This document shows, one piece after another, positions 26,026 through 34,618 of a DNA stretch of 64,000 nt. This DNA is from Knoellia koreensis (lineage in GTDB: Bacteria > Actinomycetota > Actinomycetes > Actinomycetales > Dermatophilaceae). The position numbers and the translations under genes are program-made. How positions within the stretch are numbered: position 1 is the first letter of the stretch; every line of letters starts with the position of its first letter. The stretch lies in the NCBI RefSeq assembly GCF_013041615.1, contig NZ_JABEPQ010000003.1, positions 124,001 through 188,000 on the forward strand. The letters run 5' to 3'. Below the pieces are notes generated by a model that made no database searches, was not told the DNA's origin, and was given only the letters and a program-made list of their open reading frames with translations.

Positions 26026-27039
26026 ATGCCCGAGGCGTCCCCCGACCTGTCGAAGGTGCGGCTGCACGTGGTGACCGGGAAGGGCGGCACGGGCAAGACC
26101 ACGGTCGCCGCGGCGCTCGCGCTGGCGCTGGCCAGACAGGGCAAACGGGTGCTGCTGGCCGAGGTGGAGGGGCGCCAGGGCATCGCGCAGACGTTCGACT
26201 CGGCGCCGTTGGGGCACACCGAGACCCGCATCCTGCACGACCGCACCGGCGGGGAGATCTGGGGCCTGTCGGTCGACGCCAAGGAGTCGCTGCTGGAGTA
26301 CCTCCAGAAGTTCTACAAGGCCGGCCGCGCGGGGTCGGTGCTGGAGAAGTTCGGGGCGATCGACTTCGCGACGACCATCGCGCCGGGGGTGCGGGACGTG
26401 CTGCTCATCGGCAAGATCTACGAGGCCGCCGGGCGCCGCGAGGGCGGCAAGCGCGGCTCCTCCGGTGAGCCGGTCTACGACGCCGTCGTCCTCGACGCGC
26501 CCCCGACCGGTCGGGTCGTGCGGTTCCTCAACGTCAACGCCGAGGTCGCCGACGTCGCCAAGATGGGCCCCATCCGCAACCAGGCCGACTCGATCACCCG
26601 GATGCTGCGAAGCCACACCACCGCCGTCCACGTCGTGAGCCTGCTCGAGGAGATGCCGGTGCAGGAGACCGTCGACGCGCTCGCCGAGCTGCGCGCCGCG
26701 TCGCTGCCCCTCGGGGCGATCGTCGTCAACCAGCTGCGTCCGCCGCTGCTGGACGCCCGCGCGCTGCGCTCGGTCCAGGCGAAGTCGACGGCCCGGCTGC
26801 GGGGTACCGTTCGCGGCGACCTCGAGACGGCCGGGGTGCGCGTCACCGACGCGCTGGTCGAGGGTTTGGTGGCCGACGGCGCCGACTACGCCGACCGGGT
26901 TGCGCTCGAGCAGCGGCAGGACGCCGTGCTCGAGGAGCAGGGCCGGATGATGGTGCGGCTGCCCCTGCTGCCCGAGGGCACCGAAGGCGGCGGCATCGGC
27001 GTCCTCGCCACCGCGATCGACGAGCAGGGGATGGTCTGA
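26026..27039 (+). CDS. ArsA/Get3-type ATPase, first of pair (Rv3679 type)
   Basis: A 337-residue SIMIBI-class ATPase. The deviant Walker A is complete, VTGKGGTGKTTVAAALA, including the signature lysine of KGGTGKTT. Switch and Walker B regions are DAVVLDAPPTGRVVRFLNV. The start follows TAGGGT by exactly 6 bases (leaderless), the TAG of that box being also the stop of the previous gene. Its stop overlaps the second ATPase start by one base. In mycobacteria the pair forms a complex linked to envelope or glycerol stress; no arsenic genes are present here. Confidence 0.88.
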   Translation: MPEASPDLSKVRLHVVTGKGGTGKTTVAAALALALARQGKRVLLAEVEGRQGIAQTFDSAPLGHTETRILHDRTGGEIWGLSVDAKESLLEYLQKFYKAGRAGSVLEKFGAIDFATTIAPGVRDVLLIGKIYEAAGRREGGKRGSSGEPVYDAVVLDAPPTGRVVRFLNVNAEVADVAKMGPIRNQADSITRMLRSHTTAVHVVSLLEEMPVQETVDALAELRAASLPLGAIVVNQLRPPLLDARALRSVQAKSTARLRGTVRGDLETAGVRVTDALVEGLVADGADYADRVALEQRQDAVLEEQGRMMVRLPLLPEGTEGGGIGVLATAIDEQGMV

Positions 27040-28301
27040 TGGCCGGGACGTCCGCCGCGAAGGCGACCGGAGCGAAGACAGCCGGCGGAAAGGCAGCCGG
27101 CGGGAAGGGAGCCACCGCCAAGGCGACCGCGCCCAAGGCGGGCGCCACGCTCGACGTCGCCGGCCTGCTCGAGGACCCCGGCACCCGCATCGTGGTCTGC
27201 TGTGGCTCCGGCGGCGTGGGCAAGACGACCACGGCCGCGGCCCTGGGCCTGTGGGCCGCCGAGCGCGGCCGCAAGGTCGTCGTCCTCACCATCGACCCGG
27301 CGCGCCGGCTGGCCCAGTCGCTGGGGCTGAGCGAGCTGGACAACACCCCGCGACCGGTCGTGGGTTTCGACGCGGCAGCCGGTGGCTCGCTCGACGCGAT
27401 GATGCTCGACATGAAGCGCACCTTCGACGAGGTGGTCGAGCAGCACGCGACCCCCGAGAAGGCGGCGCAGATCCTCGCCAACCCCTTCTACCAGGCCGTC
27501 TCCAGCTCGTTCGCGGGCACGCAGGAGTACATGGCCATGGAGAAACTCGGCCAGCTGCGCGCCGAGGCCGACCGCGACGGCCGCTGGGACCTCGTCATCG
27601 TCGACACGCCACCGTCGCGCTCGGCCCTGGACTTCCTCGACGCCCCCAAGCGGCTCGGCTCCTTCCTCGACGGACGGTTCATCCGGCTGCTCGCCGCACC
27701 CGCCAAGGCCGGTGGCCGCGCGGGCCTCAAGGTCTTCAGCGTCGGCGTCAACGTCGTCACCAGCACCATGTCCAAGCTCCTCGGCGGCGAGCTGCTGCGC
27801 GACGTGCAGACGTTCGTGGCGGCGCTGGACACGATGTTCGGTGGCTTCCGCGAGCGCGCCGACCAGACCTACGCGTTGCTGGGGCGCCCCGAGACGGCGT
27901 TCGTCGTGGTCGCGACCCCCGAGCGCGACGCGTTGCGCGAGGCGTCGTTCTTCGCGGGGCGGCTGGACGAGGAGGGTATGCCGCTCGCGGGCGTCGTCGT
28001 GAACCGTGTGCAGCGCGTGGGGGCACCGTCGCTCAGCGCCTCACGGGCCCTGGCCGCGGCCGAGCAGCTGGGCGACCTCGAGGAAGCCGGCGCCTCCAGG
28101 ACCGGCGGCTCGGCGGCGACCACGGAGGGACTGCTGCGGTTGCACGCCGTGCTCGCCGAGACGGCCGGGCGGCAGCGACGGCTGGTCGAGCGGTTCACCG
28201 CCGGCCACCCCGGCATCCCGGTCGTCGAGGTGCCGGCGAGCTCCTCGGACATCCACGACCTGGCCGGCCTGCGCGAGGTCGGCCGAGCCCTCACCGCCTG
28301 A
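27039..28301 (+). CDS. ArsA/Get3-type ATPase, second of pair (Rv3680 type)
   Basis: A 420-residue partner of the preceding ATPase. Its first 40 residues are a Lys/Ala/Gly/Thr-rich low-complexity arm made of repeated KA(T/A)G-like units. The P-loop then reads CCGSGGVGKTTTAAALG, so the signature lysine of the deviant Walker A is replaced by serine, while the catalytic GKTT remains. Further motifs are VVVLTIDPARRLAQSLG and VIVDTPPSRSALDFL. The region AAPAKAGGRAGLKVF to MSKLLGG corresponds to the client-binding part of Get3. A heterodimer with one full and one altered site is likely. A terminator follows. Confidence 0.88.
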   Translation: MAGTSAAKATGAKTAGGKAAGGKGATAKATAPKAGATLDVAGLLEDPGTRIVVCCGSGGVGKTTTAAALGLWAAERGRKVVVLTIDPARRLAQSLGLSELDNTPRPVVGFDAAAGGSLDAMMLDMKRTFDEVVEQHATPEKAAQILANPFYQAVSSSFAGTQEYMAMEKLGQLRAEADRDGRWDLVIVDTPPSRSALDFLDAPKRLGSFLDGRFIRLLAAPAKAGGRAGLKVFSVGVNVVTSTMSKLLGGELLRDVQTFVAALDTMFGGFRERADQTYALLGRPETAFVVVATPERDALREASFFAGRLDEEGMPLAGVVVNRVQRVGAPSLSASRALAAAEQLGDLEEAGASRTGGSAATTEGLLRLHAVLAETAGRQRRLVERFTAGHPGIPVVEVPASSSDIHDLAGLREVGRALTA

Positions 28302-28323
28302 CCAGCCACGCGGCATACCTGCA

Positions 28324-28359
28324 ACAAAGCCCCCGAGCTCAACGGCTCGGGGACTTTGT
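28324..28359. terminator. Bidirectional terminator between ATPase and WhiB genes
   Basis: ACAAAG-C-CCCCGAGC and GCTCGGGG-A-CTTTGT pair around a short loop, with one internal mismatch. A-rich on one side and T-rich on the other, it can stop transcripts from both convergent genes. Confidence 0.8.
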
Positions 28360-28383
28360 CGCGGGGGTCTTTGGGGTGGCGCC

Positions 28384-28722
28384 TCAGGCGGTCTGGGCGG
28401 CGCGGGCCTGGGCGAACAGGGCAGCCCAGGACGGGACGTTCGGACGACGCTTGAGCAGGGCCCGACGCTCGCGCTCGGTCATGCCGCCCCAGACACCGAA
28501 CTCGGTGCGGTTGTCCAGCGCGTCGGCCAGGCACTCGGCGATGACCGGGCAGCGCTGGCACACGATCTTGGCGGTCTGCTGCGCGGCACCCTGCACGAAG
28601 AGCGCGTCCGGGTCCGACTTGGAGCAGGCGCCGCGGGGGGCCCAGTCCTCGACCCAGGCGGGCGTGACGGGTGCGCTGGGGACGCTCTGGGCGGTGGTGG
28701 GGCGCTCCGGTGCGATCGTCAT
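28384..28722 (-). CDS. WhiB-family iron-sulfur regulator (WhiB4 position)
   Basis: A 112-residue WhiB protein. Four cysteines for the [4Fe-4S] cluster are in the correct arrangement, RGACSKSD followed by CQRCPVIAEC (C-X2-C-X5-C), with the GVWGG turn and the basic ERERRALLKRRP tail for DNA. ATG 28722 has GGAGGA 8 bases upstream; upstream in-frame ATGs exist but are not family-like. Location between the ATPase pair and the class A PBP is that of whiB4 (Rv3681c). Redox sensing and DNA binding are the known roles of that group. Confidence 0.88.
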   Translation of the reverse strand: MTIAPERPTTAQSVPSAPVTPAWVEDWAPRGACSKSDPDALFVQGAAQQTAKIVCQRCPVIAECLADALDNRTEFGVWGGMTERERRALLKRRPNVPSWAALFAQARAAQTA

Positions 28723-28990
28723 GGCGGGGTCCTCCGGGACTGCTGGGGTGGCGCGGTACTCGTGGTTCGGGCGCATCTCCGTGCGCCTTATGTCCGTATC
28801 GACGTAGGAAAACGATAGGAATCGGCAGCCTTTCGGCACATGGCCCATTCGTGTCGTTCTGGAATGACCAAAGGGACTAGTCATTGCGAGCCAGTCCGTC
28901 TCGCAGACACTCCTTGGCCTCCGGCGGCAAACCGGGGGAAGCGGTGGCGGGAAGGCGGGGTTCTCAAGGTTCGGCAGTTACCCTGACTCC

Positions 28991-31456
28991 ATGCCTGGAC
29001 GTGCCACCAACCTCGGGAACGTCGTCAGCCTGCTTGGAGCCTTCGTCGCCACGGCGATGGTCATGGGCCTGCTGGCCGCCGGCCTGCTCATCCCCGCCGT
29101 GGGGGCGACCGGGTCGACGGCGAACGCCGGCGTGAAGGCGTTCGACGACCTGCCGAGCGAGTTCACCACCTCACCGCTGTCGCAGCAGTCGCGGATCATC
29201 GACGCCAACGGCAAGACGATCGCGACCCCGCAGGAGGAGAACCGCATCATCGTGCGGCTCGACCAGGTCGCACCGATCATGCAGAAGGCCCAGATCGCCA
29301 TCGAGGACGACCGCTTCTACGAGCACGGCGGCGTCGACCCGCGCGGCATCACCCGTGCCGCGGTCTCCAACCTCAAGGGCAACGACGTCCAGGGCGCGTC
29401 CACGCTCACCCAGCAGTTCGTGAAGCTGACGCTGCAGGAGAACGCGCTGCGCAACAACGACAAGCAGGCCGCCGAGGCCGCGGTCGAGGTCAGCGCGGCC
29501 CGCAAGATCCAGGAGATCAAGTACGCGGTCACCCTCGAGAAGGAGATGACCAAGGACCAGATCCTGCAGGGCTACCTCAACATGGCCTACTACGGCGACC
29601 GGGCCTACGGCGTCGAGGCGGCCGCGCAGCACTACTTCAGCGTGCCGGCCAGCAAGCTCTCCCTCTCGCAGGCCGCGCTGCTCGCCGGCCTCGTGCAGAA
29701 CCCCAGCAAGACCGACCCGTTCAACAACGGACCGGAGAAGGCGCAGGCCCGCCGCAACGTCGTGCTCGACCGCATGTACCAGCTCGGCATCATCAAGGCC
29801 AAGGACTGGAAGGCCGCCAAGGCCATCCCGGTGTCCAAGATGCTCAAGCGCAAGGACCCGCTCAGCAACTGTGACGCATCCAGCGAGCCGTACTTCTGCA
29901 ACTACGTCATGGACTACCTGACCGACCCGGCGAACAAGGCACTCGACGCGCTGGGCAAGTCCGGCCCGGAGCGGCTCAAGAACATCACCCAGGGTGGCCT
30001 GACCATCCAGACCACGCTGGACCCCGAGGTGCAGCGGCAGGCCCTGAAGGACCTCACCAAGCGCGTGCCCACCGACAACAAGGCGCTGCCCAGGGCGCAG
30101 GGCGACAAGAGCAAGCAGGGCAAGTCGCGGATGGTCGGAGCCGCCGCCACCCTGGTCGAGCCCGGCACCGGCAAGGTCCTGGCGATGGTGCAGAACTCCA
30201 AGTACCCGCGCACCGCCAAGGAGCGCACGGCATACGGGTTCACGCAGGTGAACTGGAACGTCGGCACCAACTACGGCGGCACCGCCGGGTCCCAGTACGG
30301 CTCGACCGCGAAGATGTTCGCCATCGTCCGGGCACTCGAGACCGGCACTCCGGTCAACGGCACGGTGCCGTCAAAGTTCGCGAGCACGACGCAGTCGGCG
30401 ATCTACCCCCTGTCGGAGCAGGGAAGCTCGTGCAAGGCCGACAGCGACTGGAAGGTCAAGAACGACTACCCCGTCGGCGGCAAGCCCCTGCCGTTCCGGA
30501 AGGCCACGGCGGACTCGATCAACACCGCGTTCGCCTCGTTGACGTTCAAGCTCGGCACCAAGACGGTGTTGGACACGATGACGAAGATGCACGTCGTCGA
30601 CGGCAACGGCAAGCCCATGCCCTGCCTTCCGAGTGCGGTTCTCGGTACCGGCATCGTCACGCCGATCGACCTGGCCAGCTCGTACGCGATCCTGGCGAAC
30701 GACGGCAAGTACTGCCCCCCGAACCCGATCCTGTCGATCACCAACGCCGACAAGAAGCCGGTGAAGATCGGCGCCACCCAGTGCCAGCAGGTCATCGACA
30801 AGGACGTGGCGCGCGGCACCACCGAGCTGCTCAAGGGCGTCCTCAAGGACGGCACGGCGCGCACCTCGAACCTCGGCTCACGCCCCGCCGCCGGCAAGAC
30901 GGGCACCACCGACGAGCATGTGGAGTCGTGGTTCGTCGGTTACACCCCGCAGCGGGCCGCGGCCGTCTGGGTGGGCACCCCGGAGTCCCAGACGCCCATG
31001 AACCGCATCACCTTGGCCGGTCAGTGGTACAAGGGCGTGTTCGGTGGTGACATCGCGGCGCCGATCTGGAAGGACATCATGACCGAGGCCAGCTCGGGCC
31101 TTCCGGAGCGTGACTTCGGCGAGCCGTCGAGCAAGATCATGAACGGCGACAAGGTCGCAGTTCCCTACGTCGGCGGCATGTCGGTCGGCGAGGCCACGGC
31201 CAAGCTCAAGGACGCCGGCTTCAACGCCCAGGTCGTCGGCCAGACCACCAGCAGCTGGTCGTATGGCCTGGTCGTCTTCACCGACCCCAGCGGCACCGCC
31301 AACCGCGGCAGCACCATCGGGCTCTACACCTCGACGGGCTATGTCCCGCCGCCGCAGCCACGCGTGACTCCCAAGTCGACCCCCAAGCCGAAGGGGACGC
31401 CGACGACCAAGGCCACGCCCAAGCCCACCCCGACCAAGCCCAAGAAGAAGGGCTAG
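28991..31456 (+). CDS. Class A penicillin-binding protein with PASTA domain (PonA2 type)
   Basis: Bifunctional peptidoglycan synthase of 821 residues, anchored by one N-terminal helix (residues 15-38). The glycosyltransferase domain has EDDRFYEHGGVDPRGITRA and GASTLTQQFVKL. The transpeptidase has SxxK in YGSTAKMF, then KTGTTDEH. One PASTA domain (VAVPYVGGMSVGEATAKL to GSTIGLYTS) follows, then a Pro/Lys/Thr-rich tail of about 35 residues. TACCCT precedes ATG 28991 by 6 bases (leaderless). It corresponds to Rv3682 in the conserved block. Confidence 0.95.
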   Translation: MPGRATNLGNVVSLLGAFVATAMVMGLLAAGLLIPAVGATGSTANAGVKAFDDLPSEFTTSPLSQQSRIIDANGKTIATPQEENRIIVRLDQVAPIMQKAQIAIEDDRFYEHGGVDPRGITRAAVSNLKGNDVQGASTLTQQFVKLTLQENALRNNDKQAAEAAVEVSAARKIQEIKYAVTLEKEMTKDQILQGYLNMAYYGDRAYGVEAAAQHYFSVPASKLSLSQAALLAGLVQNPSKTDPFNNGPEKAQARRNVVLDRMYQLGIIKAKDWKAAKAIPVSKMLKRKDPLSNCDASSEPYFCNYVMDYLTDPANKALDALGKSGPERLKNITQGGLTIQTTLDPEVQRQALKDLTKRVPTDNKALPRAQGDKSKQGKSRMVGAAATLVEPGTGKVLAMVQNSKYPRTAKERTAYGFTQVNWNVGTNYGGTAGSQYGSTAKMFAIVRALETGTPVNGTVPSKFASTTQSAIYPLSEQGSSCKADSDWKVKNDYPVGGKPLPFRKATADSINTAFASLTFKLGTKTVLDTMTKMHVVDGNGKPMPCLPSAVLGTGIVTPIDLASSYAILANDGKYCPPNPILSITNADKKPVKIGATQCQQVIDKDVARGTTELLKGVLKDGTARTSNLGSRPAAGKTGTTDEHVESWFVGYTPQRAAAVWVGTPESQTPMNRITLAGQWYKGVFGGDIAAPIWKDIMTEASSGLPERDFGEPSSKIMNGDKVAVPYVGGMSVGEATAKLKDAGFNAQVVGQTTSSWSYGLVVFTDPSGTANRGSTIGLYTSTGYVPPPQPRVTPKSTPKPKGTPTTKATPKPTPTKPKKKG

Positions 31457-31482
31457 CCAGCGCCCCTCGAGCAGCGGGCAGC

Positions 31483-31520
31483 GCGGCCCTGGCTCTCCCT
31501 CAGCGGGAGGTCAGGGCCGC
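31483..31520. terminator. Terminator shared by the PBP and yqeY genes
   Basis: GCGGCCCTG at 31483-31491 and CAGGGCCGC at 31512-31520 pair perfectly, followed by TTTC on the plus strand. The right arm overlaps the last codons of the convergent yqeY gene, so coding and terminator functions share the same bases. Confidence 0.75.
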
Positions 31521-31964
31521 TTTCACGACCGCGGCGACCCGACCGCCGTCGGCGCGTCCGGCGACGACCGCCTGGGCGGCCTTCATGACCTGGCCCATCT
31601 GCGGCATACCGGTCGCGCCCGTGTCCTGCACCGCCTTGGCGACGATCTCCTCGAGCTCGGCGTCGGAGAGCTGCGCCGGCAGGTAACCCTCGAGCACGGC
31701 ATACTCCGCCTCCTCGCGCTCGGCCAGCTCGGGCCGGTTCGCGTCGCGGTATGCCGTGGCGGCCTCCTTGCGCTTCTTGGCCTCCTTGGCGAGCACCTTG
31801 AGAACCTCGTCGTCGCTGAGCTCGCGCGCCTCGGTGCCCGAGACCTCCTCGTTGGTGATGGAGGTGAGCGCGAGGCGCAGCGTGCCGGCCCGCACCTGGT
31901 CGCGCTCGCGGATCGCGGTGGTGAGGTCGTGCTGGACGGTGTCCTTGAGGCTCTGCTCGCTCAT
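31500..31964 (-). CDS. GatB/YqeY-domain protein
   Basis: A helical 154-residue protein of the YqeY family, related to the tRNA-binding tail of GatB amidotransferase. Recognisable segments are RDQVRAGTLRLALTSI, LSDDEVLKVLAKEAKKRKEA, LEGYLPAQLSDAELEE and MGQVMKAAQAVVAGRADG. CACACT lies 6 bases before ATG 31964 (leaderless). No other amidotransferase subunit is nearby, so it is a stand-alone YqeY, probably acting on tRNA, though its role is not established. Confidence 0.9.
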   Translation of the reverse strand: MSEQSLKDTVQHDLTTAIRERDQVRAGTLRLALTSITNEEVSGTEARELSDDEVLKVLAKEAKKRKEAATAYRDANRPELAEREEAEYAVLEGYLPAQLSDAELEEIVAKAVQDTGATGMPQMGQVMKAAQAVVAGRADGGRVAAVVKAALTSR

Positions 31965-32011
31965 GCCCCCAGTGTGTCAGGGCGGGGCAACCGGTTTGGC
32001 AGGATGGCCTG

Positions 32012-33049
32012 ATGTTGCGGACCGCGGGCAGGATCGTCGGGGGCGCCGTCGCGCTGGGCGCGGGCGCCGTGGGGTACGCCGCGCTGGTCGAGCGGAACTG
32101 GTTCGCGCTGCGCGAGTATGCCGTGCCCGTGCTGGCTCCGGGGTCCACGCCGTTGCGGGTGCTGCACGTGAGCGACCTGCACCTCGTGCCCGGCCAGCAG
32201 CGGCGGATCCAGTGGACGCGGGGGCTCGCCGCGCTGCGTCCGGACTTCGTCGTCAACACCGGCGACAACCTGGCCGCGCTCGACGCGGTGCCGGCGGCAC
32301 TGGAGGCGCTGGAGCCGCTTCTGGGCTTCCCCGGGGCCTTTGTCACCGGGTCCAACGACTACTTCGCGCCGGTGCCGAAGAACCCGGCCCGCTACCTCAC
32401 GCGGCGCCACGCCGAGGCGCCGAAGGGCCGGGTGCGGCTGCCCGTCGACGAGCTGCGGGCCGGGATGGCGGCGGGCGGGTGGGTCGACCTCGACAACGCG
32501 CGGACGGTGCTCACCGTGGAGGGCGACCGCGTGGAGCTGGTCGGCACCGGCGACGGCCACATCGGACTCGACCGGTATGCCGCGGTGTCGGCTCCCGCCG
32601 CCCCGGACGTCGCCGTGACGATCGGGGTGACGCACGCGCCGTACCAGCGGATCCTCAATGCGATGGTCGCCGACGGCGCGTCGCTGATCATCGCGGGGCA
32701 CACCCACGGCGGGCAGCTGGCCGTGCCGTTCTACGGCGCGCTGGTCACCAACTGCGACCTCCCCACCGACCGCGTCAAGGGCCTGTCGCGCTGGTGGCAA
32801 GGGGCCGGCGCCCCGTATGCCGGGGTGCCCGGCTGGCGTCAGCGGCTCGCCTCATGGGGTGGCGGCACCGGCATGGTCGGGGGCGCGCGGGCACCCGAGG
32901 AGGCGCCGGAGGATGCCGCCTGGCTGGAGGTGTCGGCCGGGCTGGGCACGTCGCCCTACGCGCCGGTCCGCTTCGCCTGCCGCCCCGAGGCCACCCTGCT
33001 CACCCTCACCCCCCGCGCCCCAGCTTTTCCGCGTCAAGCGCGAAAGTGA
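32012..33049 (+). CDS. Membrane-anchored metallophosphoesterase (Rv3683 type)
   Basis: A calcineurin-like phosphoesterase of 345 residues with an N-terminal hydrophobic helix (residues 5-25). Metal-binding motifs are HVSDLHLVPG, NTGDNLAAL, the altered GSNDYFAP in place of the usual GNHD, IGVTHAPYQ and IIAGHTHGGQ. The GSND form appears to be a subfamily trait. The last nine residues, PAFPRQARK, are encoded inside an 84-bp dispersed repeat, so the native C-terminus was probably replaced when the repeat arrived. It closes the mycobacteria-like block. Confidence 0.9.
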   Translation: MLRTAGRIVGGAVALGAGAVGYAALVERNWFALREYAVPVLAPGSTPLRVLHVSDLHLVPGQQRRIQWTRGLAALRPDFVVNTGDNLAALDAVPAALEALEPLLGFPGAFVTGSNDYFAPVPKNPARYLTRRHAEAPKGRVRLPVDELRAGMAAGGWVDLDNARTVLTVEGDRVELVGTGDGHIGLDRYAAVSAPAAPDVAVTIGVTHAPYQRILNAMVADGASLIIAGHTHGGQLAVPFYGALVTNCDLPTDRVKGLSRWWQGAGAPYAGVPGWRQRLASWGGGTGMVGGARAPEEAPEDAAWLEVSAGLGTSPYAPVRFACRPEATLLTLTPRAPAFPRQARK

Positions 33050-33101
33050 GGTTCGCACGGGTTGCTGGACCGAGCGAACCTCAACGTTCGCGAGTGAAGT
33101 C
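33018..33101. repeat. 84-bp extragenic palindromic repeat, copy 2
   Basis: Second copy of the element at 22645-22728, same orientation and same length. Here the stem is longer: GAGGTTCGC pairs with GCGAACCTC over 9 bp. The left end is read through as coding sequence by the phosphoesterase gene, which stops at a TGA inside the repeat. Confidence 0.75.
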
Positions 33102-33190
33102 CGCCGACCGGCATACCGATTGGGATCGGCGCGCGGTGGTGGGCTATCCTTCACTGTCGCTGCTCCGCACTGGCGGGGCGGCGATTGCCA

Positions 33191-33312
<122 letters not shown>

Positions 33313-33420
33313 GGGGACATGATGCTGGGAGCCGGAGCGCGTGGGCGACGAAGGAGACCAGACGCGACGGCGGCTCCTGTTACCCCCCACTGCGTCACCC
33401 ACACTGCGCGATGCGCCGAT

Positions 33421-33879
33421 TCAGAACAGGCCCAGTTGGTCCAGCAGCCCTTGTGCGGCAGTAAGAATCACGGCGGCCTGTTCGACGGCGTCGTGTGCTT
33501 CGTTGACGTCGGCGTCGTCGTCCGAGTGCTGCGGGTACTCAAGCTCGTTGCGTCGCCGCCGCAACGCGCCAAACTGGCGGAATCCCTGCCCGAACTGCGC
33601 CCGCACAGCCTGCTCGACGGCATAGTGCCCGCCCTTGGTCGTCGGACGTAGGCCTTGGTGCGCGAGCAGGGCGGTCAGCGCCTGACGGGCCGCGTCATAG
33701 GCGAGTACGAAAGCGGAGTCCGGGTCGGATTCGATGGCAGACCTCGCCGTCGCCAACGTCCTGGATGCCTTCGCCAGCAGCCGCTTCCCGTCGGCAGCCT
33801 GCCCCGTCAGTCGCTGGAGCTCCCCGCCGGCCAAGAGGGCTTCGATGTCGGCCTGGCCGATAGTCCACCTGGCCATCAA
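33421..33879 (-). CDS. HEPN-domain protein, toxin half of a HEPN/MNT pair
   Basis: An all-helical 152-residue protein: AKASRTLATARSAIESDP, FVLAYDAARQALTALLAHQGLRP, and the C-terminal helix ending LLDQLGLF. These are typical HEPN segments. The expected RxxxxxH RNase motif is off-pattern: RRRRNELEYPQH has seven residues between the last Arg and His, so RNase activity is uncertain. ATG 33879 overlaps the MNT stop by 4 bp, giving the usual MNT-HEPN order. The pair follows tRNA-Pro and is less codon-biased than the flanks, suggesting acquisition. Confidence 0.8.
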   Translation of the reverse strand: MMARWTIGQADIEALLAGGELQRLTGQAADGKRLLAKASRTLATARSAIESDPDSAFVLAYDAARQALTALLAHQGLRPTTKGGHYAVEQAVRAQFGQGFRQFGALRRRRNELEYPQHSDDDADVNEAHDAVEQAAVILTAAQGLLDQLGLF

Positions 33880-34469
33880 GCACCCAGCGTCTCAGGCGTG
33901 CCCAGCACCGCGGCGTGCGCGGATGCCTTGATCTGCTTCACGAGCGCGTCTTCGGGGTCGGCCCACTGCTTCGCCGATCGCACAACCGGATTGACCTGGA
34001 TCCCGAGTCGCGACGATGCACGGTCGGCTGCCTCGTAGACATCGGCGCGATCGACCTTCCCAACCACCAGCACATCAACGTCATGCGGCGGTGGTCCAGC
34101 CTCCCCTGCGAAGCGGGCTGCCCACGAGCCGAAGATCACGACCTGCCTCGCACCTGGGATTGCGAACTCCTCGGCGATCACCGCGCGCGGACCGAAGGTG
34201 ACTTCCAGCAACTCGGTCAGCGGCTTCGCAGCCGGATGGTCCGCGCTGGCGCGGACCATCCGGTTACGGCCAATGGTCCGGCTGGTGATGAGGCCGGCGT
34301 CGTCGAGGCGGACCACCTCGCGGTGCAGGGTCGACAGCGGGACACCCAGCCGGTCGGCGAGGTCACTGACGCCATACTCACTGTCGGGATGCAGGTAGAG
34401 CCACATCAGCAGTTCCGCTTGATGCTGAGACCGGAACACCGGTAGCAGCGCTGGCCCATCGCTACGCAT
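33876..34469 (-). CDS. MNT nucleotidyltransferase antitoxin fused to an N-terminal winged HTH
   Basis: A 197-residue protein. Residues 15-80 are an ArsR-like winged helix (QAELLMWLYLHPDSEYG, LGVPLSTLHREVVRLDDAGL). Residues 95-175 are a minimal nucleotidyltransferase with VIFGSWAARFAGEAG and HDVDVLVVG; the spacing between GS and DVD is four longer than the classical motif. In HEPN/MNT pairs the MNT protein usually AMPylates the HEPN toxin; the fused HTH probably adds autoregulation. ATG 34469 lies exactly 6 bases after a TATATT -10 box, a leaderless start, so I prefer it to the upstream in-frame codons. Confidence 0.8.
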   Translation of the reverse strand: MRSDGPALLPVFRSQHQAELLMWLYLHPDSEYGVSDLADRLGVPLSTLHREVVRLDDAGLITSRTIGRNRMVRASADHPAAKPLTELLEVTFGPRAVIAEEFAIPGARQVVIFGSWAARFAGEAGPPPHDVDVLVVGKVDRADVYEAADRASSRLGIQVNPVVRSAKQWADPEDALVKQIKASAHAAVLGTPETLGA

Positions 34470-34475
34470 TACTCG

Positions 34476-34505
34476 AATATATTTCCCACCTATCGGTAAC
34501 GTCAA
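34476..34505 (-). promoter_or_regulatory. Promoter of the HEPN/MNT operon
   Basis: On the minus strand, TTGACG (34500-34505), an 18-base spacer, then TATATT (34476-34481), with the MNT ATG 6 bases further on. This is the most consensus-like promoter in the window and is AT-rich against its surroundings. Confidence 0.7.
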
Positions 34506-34618
34506 CAGTGCTCAAGTCACCTCGTCCAGCCCCACTGGCATGGTGGTTGGGTTTCGCGGTCTGCAGTTGTGGCAGGTCGTCCGAGGAACCGCCCGCACCG
34601 CGGTGCCGTCCACCCGAG

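Noticed and set aside
26026-28301. Arsenite-pumping ATPase ArsA
   Set aside because: No arsenic genes; synteny with Rv3679-Rv3680 points to the actinobacterial ATPase pair.
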